Shown here: in pieces, positions 1 through 12,504 of the stretch
Numbering within the stretch: the first letter of the stretch is position 1
Layout: each line of letters opens with the position of its first letter
NCBI GenBank assembly: GCA_002633005.1
Contig: NMRA01000212.1
Coordinates: forward strand, 364,472-428,471
DNA: 64,000 nt
Direction: 5' to 3'
Source of the DNA: Phoronis australis
Taxonomy: Eukaryota > Phoronida > Phoronidae
Notes under the pieces: generated by a model
The model's input: only the letters and a program-made list of their open reading frames with translations
Databases searched by the model: none
Told to the model about the DNA's origin: nothing
Program-made: the position numbers and the translations under genes

Positions 1-4
1 CTGG

Positions 5-130
5 TTAAAAGTCATGGGTGTCCTTCACACACAATAGGCCTTTTTGAAATTGTCATGCAAAATCAGTGAAAGTAGACCTTTGTGAACCCTGCTCTTAGTC
101 ATACAACTGTCCCAGTTGGACTGTGTAACA
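5..130 (-). repeat. Dispersed repeat, copy A
   Basis: The reverse complement of this segment matches 40709-40825 closely, including GTTACACA, a TCCAACTGGGACAGTTGT block, AAAAGGCCT and ACACCCATGA. This shows a dispersed repeat in at least two places. No coding capacity is visible. The rest of 131-931 looks like XDH intron sequence. Confidence 0.7.
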
Positions 131-931
131 ATACGCATCTCAAAAAAAGATTTATGGTACTGGCTGTGAAGATAATTTTTATTACCCCCTATGGGTAGCT
201 GAATAGTTGAGCCCAGAATGAAGAACGGCACAGTACAAAATGCCATCAATTAATGTGTAAGCTGCAGTCTGACTGTAGAAACGAGGTTAATTAGATATCG
301 AAACAGATGATATCCATTGTGCTCACAGAGCGGCATTGAAGATGAATATTACTTCACTCTGAAATCAGAACTCAATATTTGAGTGAAAGCCTGTTTAACT
401 TTTGTAAGCTATGAAGTAAATTGGGTACCTGAAATACATGTACCTTCAAACCTGAAAAAGAGACCCCAGAAATGCTTTTGGTCTTGGTATTGCCTGGTGA
501 TTTGCTTAAACTAATTAAAGTAAGTGTTATAGCAATTAGCAGCTAGCGCCTGTGTTTAAATCTCATTGTAGTGCCTTCGTGTTGGTATTTGTCTTTTTGA
601 CATAATTGTTTGACGTTGTTATTTATGTCTGCGAGTGAAGCAACAGTTTCACCAAAGAAAAAGAGTTCATCACAGTTTTGTTGCACTATGTCAGTTTTGC
701 TCTTTGGATAACCCTTTCATATTTTTTAATGGAAAAGTTCCCCTCAGAAGGCAGCAGGCCACCTGCCCATTTTTACATTCAAAGGTAGGAAATGGAGTTA
801 AACAATTATATTGCTTCTGCTATTGGATCCTTCACCACTGATAAAGTTCTAATTCATTTTTAAAGTTGACATCAGATATTGTAATACAGTGGGTTAATTC
901 TTGGTGTCTGTGTTTTGCTGCATATTTTCAG

Positions 932-3900
932 GGAGAACAGATGGAGTAAGCGTGGTCTAGCCATCGTCCCAACCAAGTTCGGCATCTCATTCACTGCGAA
1001 ATTCTTGAATCAAGCTGGGGCCTTGGTCCATGTTTACAAGGATGGCTCTGTTCTCATAAGCCATGGTGGAACTGAGATGGGCCAAGGCTTGCACACTAAG
1101 ATGATGCAGGTAACCATGGCAACTTTTTTCTCATTCAGGGACCATCATAGACAAGACCAAATAGTGCATAAACTTAAGCTGAAATTTTGATAAAGTGTTG
1201 CTGTATTGTTTAATGTACCATGCATCTCACGGCCTGCTACGACAACCCAGGTCCTAATTAATTACCTCGCATTTAAATGTGACCTAAAACGAAGACAAGT
1301 GAAACTGCTGTCTTAAATTTGATTGATTTTTGTTACTCGGAAACTGAATGTCAGTTTGTCCATGATAGCAAGTAACAGCATATATTCAAGAAAACAACAG
1401 TTTTAAAACTTGACATGTTTTGGTGTCATTTATCCCCTAGAATTAGTCAATAGGGTACTGAAAGCAAGACTCCAACGTAACCCTGATGATGTTCATCCTG
1501 TAGACAAAACTAACTACAAGTACTTTAAAATACCCTATGTTGGGTTTTACGCCAAAATTGCTCAACGAAAACTCAACAAATTGGTGAATGATTACTGTGT
1601 GAACTTGAGAGTTGTATTAACATTCAAGTCTCTAAAACTGTCAAATTTATTTAACCCTAAGGAAAAAATTTCTATGGGTCTACGGTCCAAGGTAGTATAC
1701 AAATTTGTGCAGGATGTGGCTCCAGTTATATAGGCGAAACTGTTCGCCATTTGAAAACCAGGACCAAGGAACATCTAAATTCTGACAGTAATTCACATGT
1801 AACTATTCACCTGCAGAGCTCCAATCATTGTTATCAGCAGTGCTCTTTCAATGACTTTGCAATAATAGACCAGGGAGTAACAACAAAGGAGCTTAAAATT
1901 CGCCAGGCTTTACATATCAGTTGGTGCAAGCCCAATCTCAATAGGCAACTGACACACCACAGGTTGTCATTGTTGGTCTAGTTCATTGTCACTCCCTGTA
2001 ACTGACTGTATCTGTGCTTCATTACTTGTTGCTGGGCCTAGCTAGGTGGCCACTGTATTATGACTTCTGAGGATGGTGTTTAATAAATGACACCGAAACA
2101 TGTCAAGTTTTAAAACCGTTGTTGTTTTCTTGAATAAATGTCAGTTTGCTGATTTAGAAGACTGATTTTGTGTTTTAATTTTGATAGCACAGTCTAAGTG
2201 TGTAACTAAAGGTCTTTAGAACTTGAGATATTTATGAAAAAAAGATAAGATATGGCCTGGGGTCATATATGATACATTGAAGTTGGTCAGTTGTACACGT
2301 CTGGTGTTATTCTACTGAATAACAAAAGAAAATAAATTGTATTAACTGAATGAACTCAAGTTGAAGGTGGATTAGTTTTGAATTTAAGCTCTAGAGGTTG
2401 CTTGATCTGTCGGAAACGAAATGATCTGCAGGTTTGGTAACCACCGCATTCGACAATTTATCTAGGTTGCAAGCCGAGCTATGAATTTGCCAATATCTAA
2501 TATCTACATCGCCGAGACAAGTACTGACAAGGTTCCTAATACAAGCGCCACAGCAGCAAGTTCCAGTTCAGATCTCAATGGAATGGCAGTGTTGGTTTGT
2601 ATTAATTATTATTTTTTCTTTTGTAATAAGCAAGGACAAGGATTTAGAGTTCCCTAACCTTACCTTACAATTATGTACTTGAAGAAAATCAGGGATGGGT
2701 ATGCAACAAGGTTTTTAGATTATAGATTACAGCTTTGTAATTCCAGTATGTAATAATCATTGGTTATTAAGTTGACAGCGTATTTTTTCTCAGTACAATA
2801 ATGTGATTCAATTTCTACTTTCAAATGAATATTATATACATAACTTAGAGGGATACCATTGAGAACTTGCATGATTAGTATTTAAATGGGATTGTTAAGA
2901 CATTTGATAATTTGTTTTGCAATGGACAGTTTAGTTTTACCTGAATTTGAAACTTTAACTTTGTCGGATACATAAAGTCATGAACAGTAGTATGGATTTT
3001 TCAAAATTCTGTTTTAGCTATGCATTTGCTCATTGTTTTTCACCATACATACACCAAGAAAACAAAATGTGATGAAAAGTATTGTAGATACTTGCCATTA
3101 CCAAATCTTTTATAGCGCATGATTTCATTCAAGGACATAAATTAAAAATGAATGTCACAATGCACTCTCATACTCTGGTAAAAGTCAGAACATTAATTTT
3201 AATATGTTGGTGCTGACATCACCATGCCTGTCCTGTCGATGTTACTGTTAATATTGGTTTTGTATTTGTTATAGAATGCCTGTGAGACTATTATGAAGCG
3301 ACTGGAGCCATACATGGTGGCAAAACCTTCAGGATCGTGGAATGACTGGGTCTTGGCTGCATACTTTGATCGTGTCAGCCTGTCGTCAACTGGATTTCAC
3401 AAGTATGAAAAATTGAGCAACTTCATTTAGGATATCGGTGTACAGTACTCGTTGCGTCTAAAGAAAACAAACACTCACTCTTCATCTGTTTTTCTGAGGC
3501 AAACTTGTCTCTGGTGTATATTTTGTAAATGGCAGTTATAACCTGCCTATAGCACTTCGAAAGTAACCCCTTATGTACTTTCAGTATTGGGATGCTTATG
3601 AATGGAAATGTGTCATAAAATATCACGATGGGTGTTTGCGCAGTTGCGAAGAATCCTAAAAATAATGACTGAAACCTGACATCTAACTGAGTAACCTGAT
3701 AGTTGACTTTGAATCTACAGTACAAGGCAAAAGTAATGAGACAACATACCATTTCCATGTCACGACGGCTAATTCGGTTAACAGCTAAAATGCCTGCTAA
3801 TAACATCTTTTGGACAAAATTTTAATTACCGAATAGCATAGCTACCTTATTGATCATTTTTGTTAAATATCTCCCTGTTCATTCTTGGTCACAGAAAACC

Positions 3901-6900
3901 ATTCTCTGGTAATGAGTGTGCCCTCTGTCCAGCCATCATGATGGAGAATTCTGCATGTCATCATTTTGTTTGAATACTGTTAATAAAGCCTAATTGTTTT
4001 TGGGTGGCTGTTCATAGCAGAAAACCCCCCCCAAACCCAGGGCATTTATAATATGATAATTGTTGTTCCAAACGTTGGCCCATGAACTTCTACTCAGAAA
4101 ATTGTGCGAATATCAGTGCACTGCTGTACATTTGGGGGTCTGTTTGTAGAAATTTCTTGTATTGTCTCGAGTTGGTGTATCTCGTTGTTACGTAATACCT
4201 CAAGTGCCCATCTTAACAGTTTCCCAGGTATTTCACTGGTTTGAATTTTGAATGTATGGCATCAACTCACCACTTAGTCCCTTGGGCTTCATATCAACTG
4301 ACTGTGGATCAATTTTGGATGATTATTGTGTGTTTTGTGATGTGAAACTGGAACATAATCAGACATGAAGAGTCCAAACAACATAGTGTTATATCAGATA
4401 TTAAATTTAGTTATTTTAAAAAACTTCTGTTGATGTGGAATATAAGATTAGCTTTGATACTCTTTCTCTAAACTTCTTAATTTTCAGGGTCTGTCTGGGA
4501 TGTGTTGTGTGTATTTTCAATACCCCCCAATGTTGTTTATGACATAAAGAGTGTTTCAGATATTTGGTCTTGTGTTCCACCCAAGAGTTTCTGAAAATTA
4601 AATCTCTTGAGAAAAAGAACAAAGTCTCTGAAAATACCTTCTAGTTGTTAACAAAGAGAATCGGTAAATTATATGTTGACTGTGTTGCGCTCATAATTTC
4701 TTGGCCAAACTTTGATTCACCAAACTTTCATTCACCAATTGTGAAGTGGGGGCACAAAACCAGTCAGGCCCCTTACCTTGATAATAACTATTTTCCGAAC
4801 TTATCGCACCTTGATAACGATATAATGAGTAACTATTTTCAGAACTCCCGACCTTGGCTATGACTTTGAGAGCAACACTGGCAGTCCATTTGCCTACTTC
4901 ACACAAGGTGTTGCATGTTCAGAGGTTGAGATCGACTGCTTGACTGGGGACCACCATGTCATTAGAACTGACATTGTAATGGATGTGGGAAGGAGTCTCA
5001 ACCCTGCTATTGACATTGGACAAATTGAAGGAGGCTTCATGCAGGTTTGCCTACTGTAACATTCATTTTAAATCTAGTTTTGATCTGTCCTCCAAAGATT
5101 TGTTGCCTTTAAGTTTGTATGTTTGAGTTTGTCAGAAATTACTGTTCTGAGAGTAAAAAGGACATTATCATCAAGAAAAGTCATTTTCTGAGATCTGCCT
5201 TGTGGCGGACTCGAACCTGCAATCCCCGTGGTCAACATTTAATGCTATGTTGACTGAACTGAATCCCGCTTGATAAACGGCAGAGCATTTTAGCGTGTTT
5301 GACTAGTAAAATAATTAGTCTTGATTTAAGCGAATAGGTGACAAGGCAATGGCGAGACTTGGCGATTTGTAATAAAATCACAAAAAACATCACATTTTGT
5401 TGTTTTGTAGCTCTTGTCGAAACTAATAACTTCATGAAATTTATCCCCTCCAACAATAAGCCCTAAGATGTGTTTTGGCAGTAAAACTGAATCCAATGTC
5501 CTCTTAAAGTGGCTAAAAAGAACTGTCCGATCTTTGCAAACCCAGAAGTCACTTCTCATCTGAATAAGGAACAAGTTGAGACCAATTTTGTAGTCTGCAG
5601 TGAGTGGTCTAAATCAGACGATTGCTTCTTGGAGGGAACCCTGGGCTCATGGCTGCCATGATCTTGTAGGGCATCACTTGGCTCATAATAATGATCTGTT
5701 TCTTTGTGTTGTCATCAATAGTCTTGTCTTATGATGAAGTATTTATGCATGTCACGCAATGGGTTCTGCTTATGGTGAAGCTATGCTTTACGCATCAAGT
5801 TATAAGCTGAATGATTTTAAATTTTACTGTTCTAGTTTCAATTCAAAAATATTTGGGCCTTGAAGTAGTTTAAAATAAAACAAAGAAACAGCACCTTGGT
5901 ACATGCCAATATGATGATGTCTATGACCATGAATATGCTGATCGCTTGTTTTTTTTTTGTTTTTTTGCAGCAAAAATTGAACTTTTACTTTGTTTCCATC
6001 ATCTTGTGCATTATTACAACTATTTATCTTTAAATGATATTGTTGATATGACTAAATAACAAATTATTAATAACCAACTCATTTTTTCATCATCCAAAAG
6101 TCATCATGTATCTTAAACTGGTGTTTGCTCGTCAAAATTATTTGATCATTGTCATTCATTCCTTCACAAAAAATCAGTATTTGTGTGTACTTCCAGTTTT
6201 TGGTGTATAGTTTATATTAAATAATTGTAAATGATGAAATTTTCTGCCTCGTGTTACATTAAAAAAGGAACCCACTACTTAGACAAATTTTACGTCTTTT
6301 CACAGGGTTATGGTTTATTTACTTTGGAACAACCCAAATATTCTCCTACGGGATATATCTACACCCGAGGTCCCGGCACTTACAAGATTCCCAGCTTCGG
6401 CGATATTCCACTTGAGTTCAACGTGCACCTGTTAAAAGATGCACCTAATCCCAAGGCGGTCTATTCTTCAAAGGTTAGAACGTCAGATATCAACTCGTTT
6501 TTTTAATTGTGTGCAACAAGCATTGTAACTGTGAACGTGTTTGTTTTAAGTTGAATTCCGTTTTTGGACGTTGCTTAATATAACATGCCCAAATTTTGAG
6601 AACCAGTTTTCTCCACTGAATAACGGGCATCAAACTGCTTCTCAAAATGTGTGCATGTTATATCACACTATTGCCCATTGCTTGTGCATAGGTATACATT
6701 TGCCAGTAATTCTTCACTTTAATGTAGCACACAGTGTGGCCAGTAAGTGAAATTCTGTTTTGCTTAAACATTTCTCCACTAAAGTAAAAATTAAAGACAT
6801 GTTACTTTGTTGTAAGCATGATTTGCAGCATGTAGATGTCATAAAACAGCATTTTGGTAAAATTCCCATTATTTGCAAAATGGTGATCAGCCATTAAAAA

Positions 6901-9900
6901 ATGGAAAATTACCATTTTACTTCTTTTTGTGTGAAATAAGTGGAGAATAGTCATGGTAATATGACTTTTAGCATATTGTGGTAGTTGAACCTTTATCATG
7001 GACCACAGAACACTTTCCAGAGACAGGAATTCTTACCACAGGAGCGGAACTTTTACCCCTCTTCACAAAACACCAGTGTAAGAACTCTTACCACACATTA
7101 GTAATCATTACCACGCACAATTTTACTAAGATACACACGTATTTTAGTTGGGGTTCTGCTTTGTGGTAAGAATTCTGCAGTCTAATTATCCCATCATGCA
7201 TACGTGCATTAATCAATCAGATTGCCTACAAAACAAAATGCTTATTTTATGTCTTGTGATTTCCCTTAAGTGAATTTCTGAATTATTGAATAAACTATGT
7301 AAGAGCACTTTGTTTTTGTTTTTTCAGGCTATTGGTGAGCCTCCGTTATTTCTTGCCAGCTCTGTGTTTTTTGCCATCAAGGACGCCATTAAATCTGCCC
7401 GTGCAGATGCTGGTGTTCAAGGCATCTTCCAACTGGACAGTCCTGCCACAGCAGAGAAGATCAGAATGGCCTGTGTTGATCGCTTCACACAAGTGGTTGG
7501 TATTTTTCTCAATTCTAAGAAGTTCGTTACAACACAAGTTTCCTATTCCATGATCAAAATTGCATAACAATTTAAAGTGCTTAAAACCTCCATTTACATG
7601 TTTTGACGAGTGACTACATTAAACCTTCTACAACACAGCTGAGATCTCAATATCCCAAAAACGAGAAAATACAGGAAACACAACTTTAATTGAAAGCTTC
7701 TTAGCTCCAGAGACATGATTGTGAGGTATGAACTCACCCAGCATCAGTGTGTCATGTCCACAAACGTATGAATCTTTTGTACAAACGTGTGCCATATCCG
7801 TGTTTCTCTGATTTCCCTCTGGAAATTGAAAATAGCCTCAGTGCGGTCAAATACTGCATTGTCACAACCACTGCGAATGCAAATCCTCACCATTCTTTAT
7901 TTTACTATAAACAATAAACTGCAAACTAACAGCAATATCTGACAACTTTTCACACTAAACACAATGGAGGATGACTCATGCTGTGATTGGTTGTCCGATT
8001 ATGTATAGTATCTGTCAACCAATAAATGCTTGTAACTCGAGATAAGCTAATTAACATATCGTCAGATAACGTTTGCAGGTGATCTTATTTGACAACTCAA
8101 TCGACTGGATAGGTTGTTTTTTGGTGTTTTGATGTGGAATTGATTATTTCAAGCGCTTTAATGTACAAAGTTTGGAAGATCTTGTAAAATATAAATCCCT
8201 CAAGACTGGCGCTGCAACTGACCAATAATGTGATCTGCTAAGTAGCGATTTGTATCTTCAAAAAATGAAAAATCTCCGACCATACTTATAATACCTCCAT
8301 AAACACTTGAATTTACCCATGCCCAGAGTTGTACGATGACACTATACACTTTCCTCAGTTTCCATCTGCTGGTTTATAGCTTTGGTATTGGCCATTTATG
8401 TTGCATGCCCAGCAGAATACTGGCTGTGGTCTACTTACTATATTATTATAGCCCCCAGTGTTTATGACCATGTTTATGATGGGCCATTTCATGCTTGATT
8501 ACTCAAGTTAGTCTCTTGAGAAACATAACATGAGTTGATGCTGGATGGTTTCTTTGAAGGTAACCGCGATTTTATGGTTAACAAACCAGTGGAGTTGCCC
8601 TAACTTGACCGGTGAGGGCGCCAGCGTAGGATTCTTTTAATGCAGTATTATCCTTTTCTGAGAAAGAAGCCTCTCTCATTTTTATGCGCCCATGTATTTA
8701 TATGTGGACGCATTATGCCGTCATCTCCATCCGTCTGTCCGGCGTCCGCTGCTCTATCTCCAAAACGCCTTAACGTATGTTCATGAAATTTTGCACGTCT
8801 TCCTTCTGTGGATGGGACGGCATGAGCGAACTTTCGAACGGATCCGACAACCTGTGTGTCCCCTAGTGGCAATTTTACGTTTACCTCTGTATCTTCAAAA
8901 GTCCTGAACAGATTTTCATAAAATGTAGTATATAGGCACCTGTTAGGGAAATGATGCTATCCTCCCGTTTTCGAATGGATTTGACATAGTTTGCGCCACG
9001 TAGTGGCCATTTTTACTGTTTTTGATTCTGTTTCTTTGCGTCCACCCCTCTACTAACCAAACCGCTCAAAGGATGATTGTGAAAATTGGCATGTATGTTC
9101 TTTTTATAAAGTGGACGGCTGACAATGATTTTCTGACGACTTTGACTACTGTGGCGCCTCCTAGCGGCAGTTTTGTTTTTTTTTTTGCTCTTATGGCTGT
9201 ATCCCCTATACCATTCGTAGGATCTTTACTAAATTTAGTAAGTGTATTGATATGACGTTAACAATGGAGGATGACGACTTTCAGACGGATCTGACTACCG
9301 GTGTGCCACCTAGTGGCAATTTTATTTTTTTACGTTTACCTCTGTAGGTTCGAAGGTCTTCAACGTATTTTCATAAAATTTGACATACAGGCATCTGTTA
9401 ATGAGATGATGTTATCTTTTCGTTTTCAGATGGATTCGACCTAGTGTGTGCCACCTAGTGGCCATTATTACTGATTTCGAGTGTGTTTTTGGCATCCACT
9501 CGCCTATCAACCAAACGGCTTTCAGGATAATTGTGGAAATTTGCATGTATATGTTTACTATGAAGTGGATGGCTGACGACGAGTTTCCGACGAGTTCAAC
9601 AACTGTGGCGCCTCCTAGTGGCAGTTTTGTTGTTTTTGCTCTCATGGCTATATCTATTAAACCGTTTACAGGATCTTTACTAAATTTAGCAAGTGTATTT
9701 ATATGATGTTGACAATGGACGATGACGACTTTCAGACGGATCTGACTTCTGGTGCGCCCCCTAGTGGCAATTTTAGTTTTTTATGTTTACCAGTCTTTAT
9801 CTTCAAAGGTCCTCGACAGATTTTCATAAAATTTAGATTATGGGTATTTATTGGTGAGATGACACTATCATGGATGGAATTGAGGTACTTTGCGCCACCT

Positions 9901-11309
9901 GGTGGCCATTTTTGCTGTTTTCAAATCTTGTTTTTGACGTCCACCCCTTGATCAACCAAATCATTCTAGGGAGGGTTTTGAAAATTGGTGTACATGTTTT
10001 CAATGTGAAGAGGATGTTTGATGATGGTGAATGACTACTGTGGTGCCTCCTAGTGGTAGTTTTGTTTTATTTTGCACCCACAGCTGTAACTTCAAAATCC
10101 ACTACAGGATCTTTATTTAATTAGTGAATTTATATGAAGATAACAGACAACGACTCAGGCGGATGGAACGGACGCTGTGCCCACAAGTGGCAATTTCATT
10201 TTGTTCTGTTTTCCTTTGTTTCTCTGAAGTTCCTGGACAGATTTTTATGAAATATGGCACGTTCCCGTTTTTGGATGGATTGTACGTTTTTTTGCGCCAT
10301 CTAGTGGCCATTTTTGTGATACAAATAACCATAAAAGCACACCATTTGCGATACATTCGTGGGCGCATTTCAACGCTCCACGTTGCTCTTGTTATTCTCT
10401 GCAATAACTCAATGTTGTGGAAAACACTAATAAACCTGATAATGTGAATTACGCTTATGTTCAGGGTGAAATTTTGACTTGTGCTTGGTGTATGTTAAAG
10501 TGGCATTTAACCTGTGCTTTCTGTCAAAAAACATACATAAGTTTTGATTTATGCCACTGTTATAAAGCTAGGCCACCTAGTGGCAATTTTTTCCCATTTA
10601 CCTTTGTATCTTTAAAGGTCCTCAACGGATTTTCATAAAATTTGGCACATAGGCATCAATTAGTGAGATGACGCTATGCTCCTGTTTTTGGATGGATTTG
10701 AGGCATTTTGTGCCACCAAGTGGTCATTTTTATTGTTTTTGAGTCTATTTTGGCGTCCCCCCCCTCTATCAACCAAACCACTCTAAGGGTGATTGTGAAA
10801 ATTGGGATGTATGTTCTTAGTCTGAAGAGGACGTTTGACAATGGTTTTCCGATGACTTTGAGTACTGACACCTCCTAGTGGGAGTTTTGTTTCTTTGCCC
10901 CCTTAGAAGTTCCTTGGTGGATTTTTATGAAATTATGCAAATAGCTTTCTATTAAAAAACAATGACATCCTCCTGTTTTCAGATGGATTTGACGTATTTT
11001 GGGCCATCTAGTGGCCATTTTTATTATACAAGTAAACAGTCCTAGAAGCACACCTCTGTGGTGCATTCATGGGCGCATTGCAACGCTCCGTGTTGCTCTT
11101 GTCGTAACAGTCCGTGCCATAAATTGAAACATTTTTTACATAAAGCATGGGTTTAATGCTGCTTTAATGAATGAAAGCTTGGTATATGTTAACCTTTTTG
11201 AAAAACTGTGGCTCTACATTTGTACTGTTACAGATTGACTCTGTTCCTTTCATTTTAGTTTCCACCAGCTGACAAAGGCACATATACCCCATGGACGGTT
11301 GATCTGTGA
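932..11309 (+). CDS. XDH: Xanthine dehydrogenase, C-terminal part (seven 3' exons)
   Basis: Seen: seven exons (932-1109, 2466-2594, 3275-3402, 4843-5044, 6306-6473, 7328-7492, 11259-11309) join in one frame to about 339 residues ending in TGA. They cover the molybdopterin-binding C-terminal domain. Landmarks are [44 protein letters not shown] and the active-site segment [10 protein letters not shown], whose GAG at 7337-7339 matches the catalytic glutamate of the family. Known: XDH oxidises hypoxanthine to xanthine and xanthine to urate in purine breakdown. The iron-sulfur, FAD and first molybdopterin parts must lie left of the window. Aldehyde oxidase is the close relative; the near colinear match to XDH up to the C-terminus favours XDH, but the residues that best separate the two are upstream. 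The donor after 7492 could instead be 3 bases later. The last intron (7493-11258) holds a tandem array. Confidence 0.93.
1359..2136 (+). mobile_element. Penelope-like retroelement, internally deleted copy 1
   Basis: The copy sits in an XDH intron and is flanked by a perfect 12-bp duplication (AATGTCAGTTTG at 1347-1358 and 2137-2148). It opens with a short inverted terminal piece (about 1361-1429), then jumps into the end of a reverse-transcriptase reading frame ([15 protein letters not shown], from about 1434) that is shared with the copy at 57168-58705. Next comes a GIY-YIG-like segment (SYIGET, then [10 protein letters not shown]) with a histidine- and cysteine-containing tail, and a 3' terminal repeat. 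Most of the RT and the long inverted arm are missing, and small indels break the frame near 1600-1720. It is a dead copy. Confidence 0.88.
2062..2109 (+). ncRNA. Hammerhead ribozyme motif in Penelope-like 3' terminal repeat
   Basis: The core reads CTGAGGA (2067-2073), one extra T, helix II GGTGT/ACACC, GAAA (2095-2098), a minimal palindromic helix III ACATGT and C17 at 2104. GACTT before the core pairs with AAGTT after the cleavage site as helix I. This is type I order with a helix III too short to close in cis, which suggests pairing of two copies. Hammerheads are established in Penelope-like elements. The unpaired T between A9 and helix II departs from the consensus; a viroid hammerhead with an extra nucleotide there is known. 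Activity is not shown. Confidence 0.72.
5190..5640 (-). repeat. tRNA-like head plus dispersed repeat in XDH intron
   Basis: On the minus strand a Pol III B-box-like GGTTCGAGTCC lies at 5207-5217, with an A-box-like stretch about 40 bases 5' of it, as in a tRNA-derived SINE. The neighbouring 5360-5480 resembles 12590-12710 (TTTTGTTGTTTTGTAGCTC, TTATCCC). The part at 5460-5640 (GTTTGCAAAGATC, GACCAATTTTGTAG, GTCTAAATC) resembles 36150-36470, 36690-36890 and 50740-50885. I take this as one or two old repeat families; the boundaries are uncertain. Confidence 0.5.
6579..6662. repeat. Imperfect hairpin (GAACCAGTTTT family), copy 1
   Basis: The ends TATAACATGC and GCATGTTATA are exact inverted repeats, and the arms continue imperfectly inward through TTTTGAGAACCAGTTT and AAACTGCTTCTCAAAA. 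The loop contains CACTGAATAACGG. The same core occurs in hairpins at 24606-24709 and 55974-56130, which points to a small non-autonomous fold-back family. Confidence 0.6.
7026..7178. repeat. Short fold-back with TTACCACA arms
   Basis: GGAATTCTTACCACAGGAGC (from 7026) is the near reverse complement of the right arm, where TTGTGGTAAGAATTC is clear (to 7178). Inner copies of TTACCAC lie at about 7089 and 7110. It looks like a small palindromic MITE in an XDH intron. No flanking duplication is evident. Confidence 0.45.
8690..11100 (+). repeat. Six-unit tandem array in last XDH intron
   Basis: The motif GCCA(C/T)CTAGTGGCCATTTTT recurs at about 8993, 9447, 9892, 10294, 10710 and 11002, so units are about 454, 445, 402, 416 and 292 bases apart. 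A second motif, GTGGCGCCTCCTAGTGGCAG, recurs at 9151, 9604, about 10040 and about 10866. GGGCGCATT(G/T)CAACGCTCC occurs near 10357 and 11069. Short open frames inside the units share peptides only because the DNA repeats, and their frames are not kept, so I do not call genes. Units are diverged, so the array is not recent. Confidence 0.85.
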
Positions 11310-11619
11310 ATGTGTCATGCTCCGATCAAGAAAATTATTTCTTAGTAAATTCTACTTTACTTTCACTTGAATTATTTGCCAATTGTGTGATATATATATG
11401 AGTGACAGTTATATACATGAGAGTTTTTATATCCTTATATTTTGATGCCTTAAAGGTGATAGTTCTTGACCTATGATTCTAACAAAGGTGTGAATTGGGT
11501 TTGTGTCGATTTGTTTTAAGTGTTAACACCCACTGTGATACAGGTATTTTAATTAAACTTGATAGAAGTGATATTATTTGGTAGAGATTGACATTTATAC
11601 CAGTCAGATATAAAAATAT

Positions 11620-11625
11620 AATAAA
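11620..11625 (+). terminator. Candidate XDH polyadenylation signal
   Basis: AATAAA lies about 310 bases after the XDH stop codon. It is the first canonical hexamer that I saw in that stretch; the site is inferred from sequence only. Confidence 0.45.
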
Positions 11626-12097
11626 TCTGTACACGACTACTTGAGGTCTATTAGAGAGAGAGATTTAAAAAGTAAATTTTGAAAGTAAATTAGGTATTGA
11701 CAAGCAGTGTTCTTCAAATGGCAGCTTAAAGGGGAATTTCCTTCTCACTACCTATGAATGCGAATCACAAAGCAAGTTACTTAAAGGCGTAAAATATGTG
11801 TAAAAATGTTGACACTATGATAGAAACTCAATTCTATTCCCAAACAGATAATTCAGGGCATGTCATGGTATGAAACTGTCATTGTCACTAGACTGTCCAA
11901 CTATTCAAAATGGCAGTTGTAGTTCAGCTTTCATTTTTATCTCTTGGAGACATTCAGCTTGTTTCGTGCTTTTGATGATTGGGCTGTCAGTAAATAAAGG
12001 AAACGCCCCTTTAAAACGAGAGCTTTTTCTGTCGTCTTATAGGTTTTACTTATTGGTCGATGAACGTGGTGGTCTGCTACCCGCCGGAATTTCTGTA

Positions 12098-12504
12098 GAT
12101 AAGCCCGTGGGCTTGTATTCAGAAAATGAAAATTTTCAGGCGTTTTAGCAACACCAAATAAACGCCCGGGCGTTTATTCGCAAAAATTTGTAAATGGAAA
12201 GCCATAGTTTTCCTTGACTTGACATTCTTTTACTTAAAACTGCGTTTTTAATTTTTTTGTTAATAAATGCATAGTTCGACAACGCCTTGTTTGTTTTATA
12301 AATGATAAATGCTCCACAAAACTGAATTTGTGACAAAAAGTTGAGGCTGGGTGGGCTTTCAAGAGGAAAATTTACAAATAAATGTCCCATTGTCTGGACA
12401 CTTAACATCACAAGTTGTAATACGAAATAAACCCCCACGGCGGGTGTGTATTTGGCACAATTTTCGAATAAACGCCCATGGGTGTTTCATCGGGTGGGCT
12501 TATC
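12098..12504. repeat. Fold-back element with GATAAGCCC ends
   Basis: The left end GATAAGCCCGTGGGCTTGTA and the right end (GGGTGGGCTTATC) are inverted. Further inward both arms carry versions of AATAAACGCCC with GGGCGTTTATT. At 12157-12178 there is a perfect 22-bp palindrome centred on CCCGGG. The pattern suggests a MITE or nested palindromic repeats; no target duplication was found. Confidence 0.5.

Noticed and set aside
1200-1400. Continuation of XDH exon past 1109
   Set aside because: The open frame goes on to 1190, but a GTAACC donor follows MMQ and the next XDH residues are found in phase at 2466.
9022-9951. Several similar 77-86-codon frames
   Set aside because: They resemble each other only because the DNA is a tandem array; frame and start are not kept between units.
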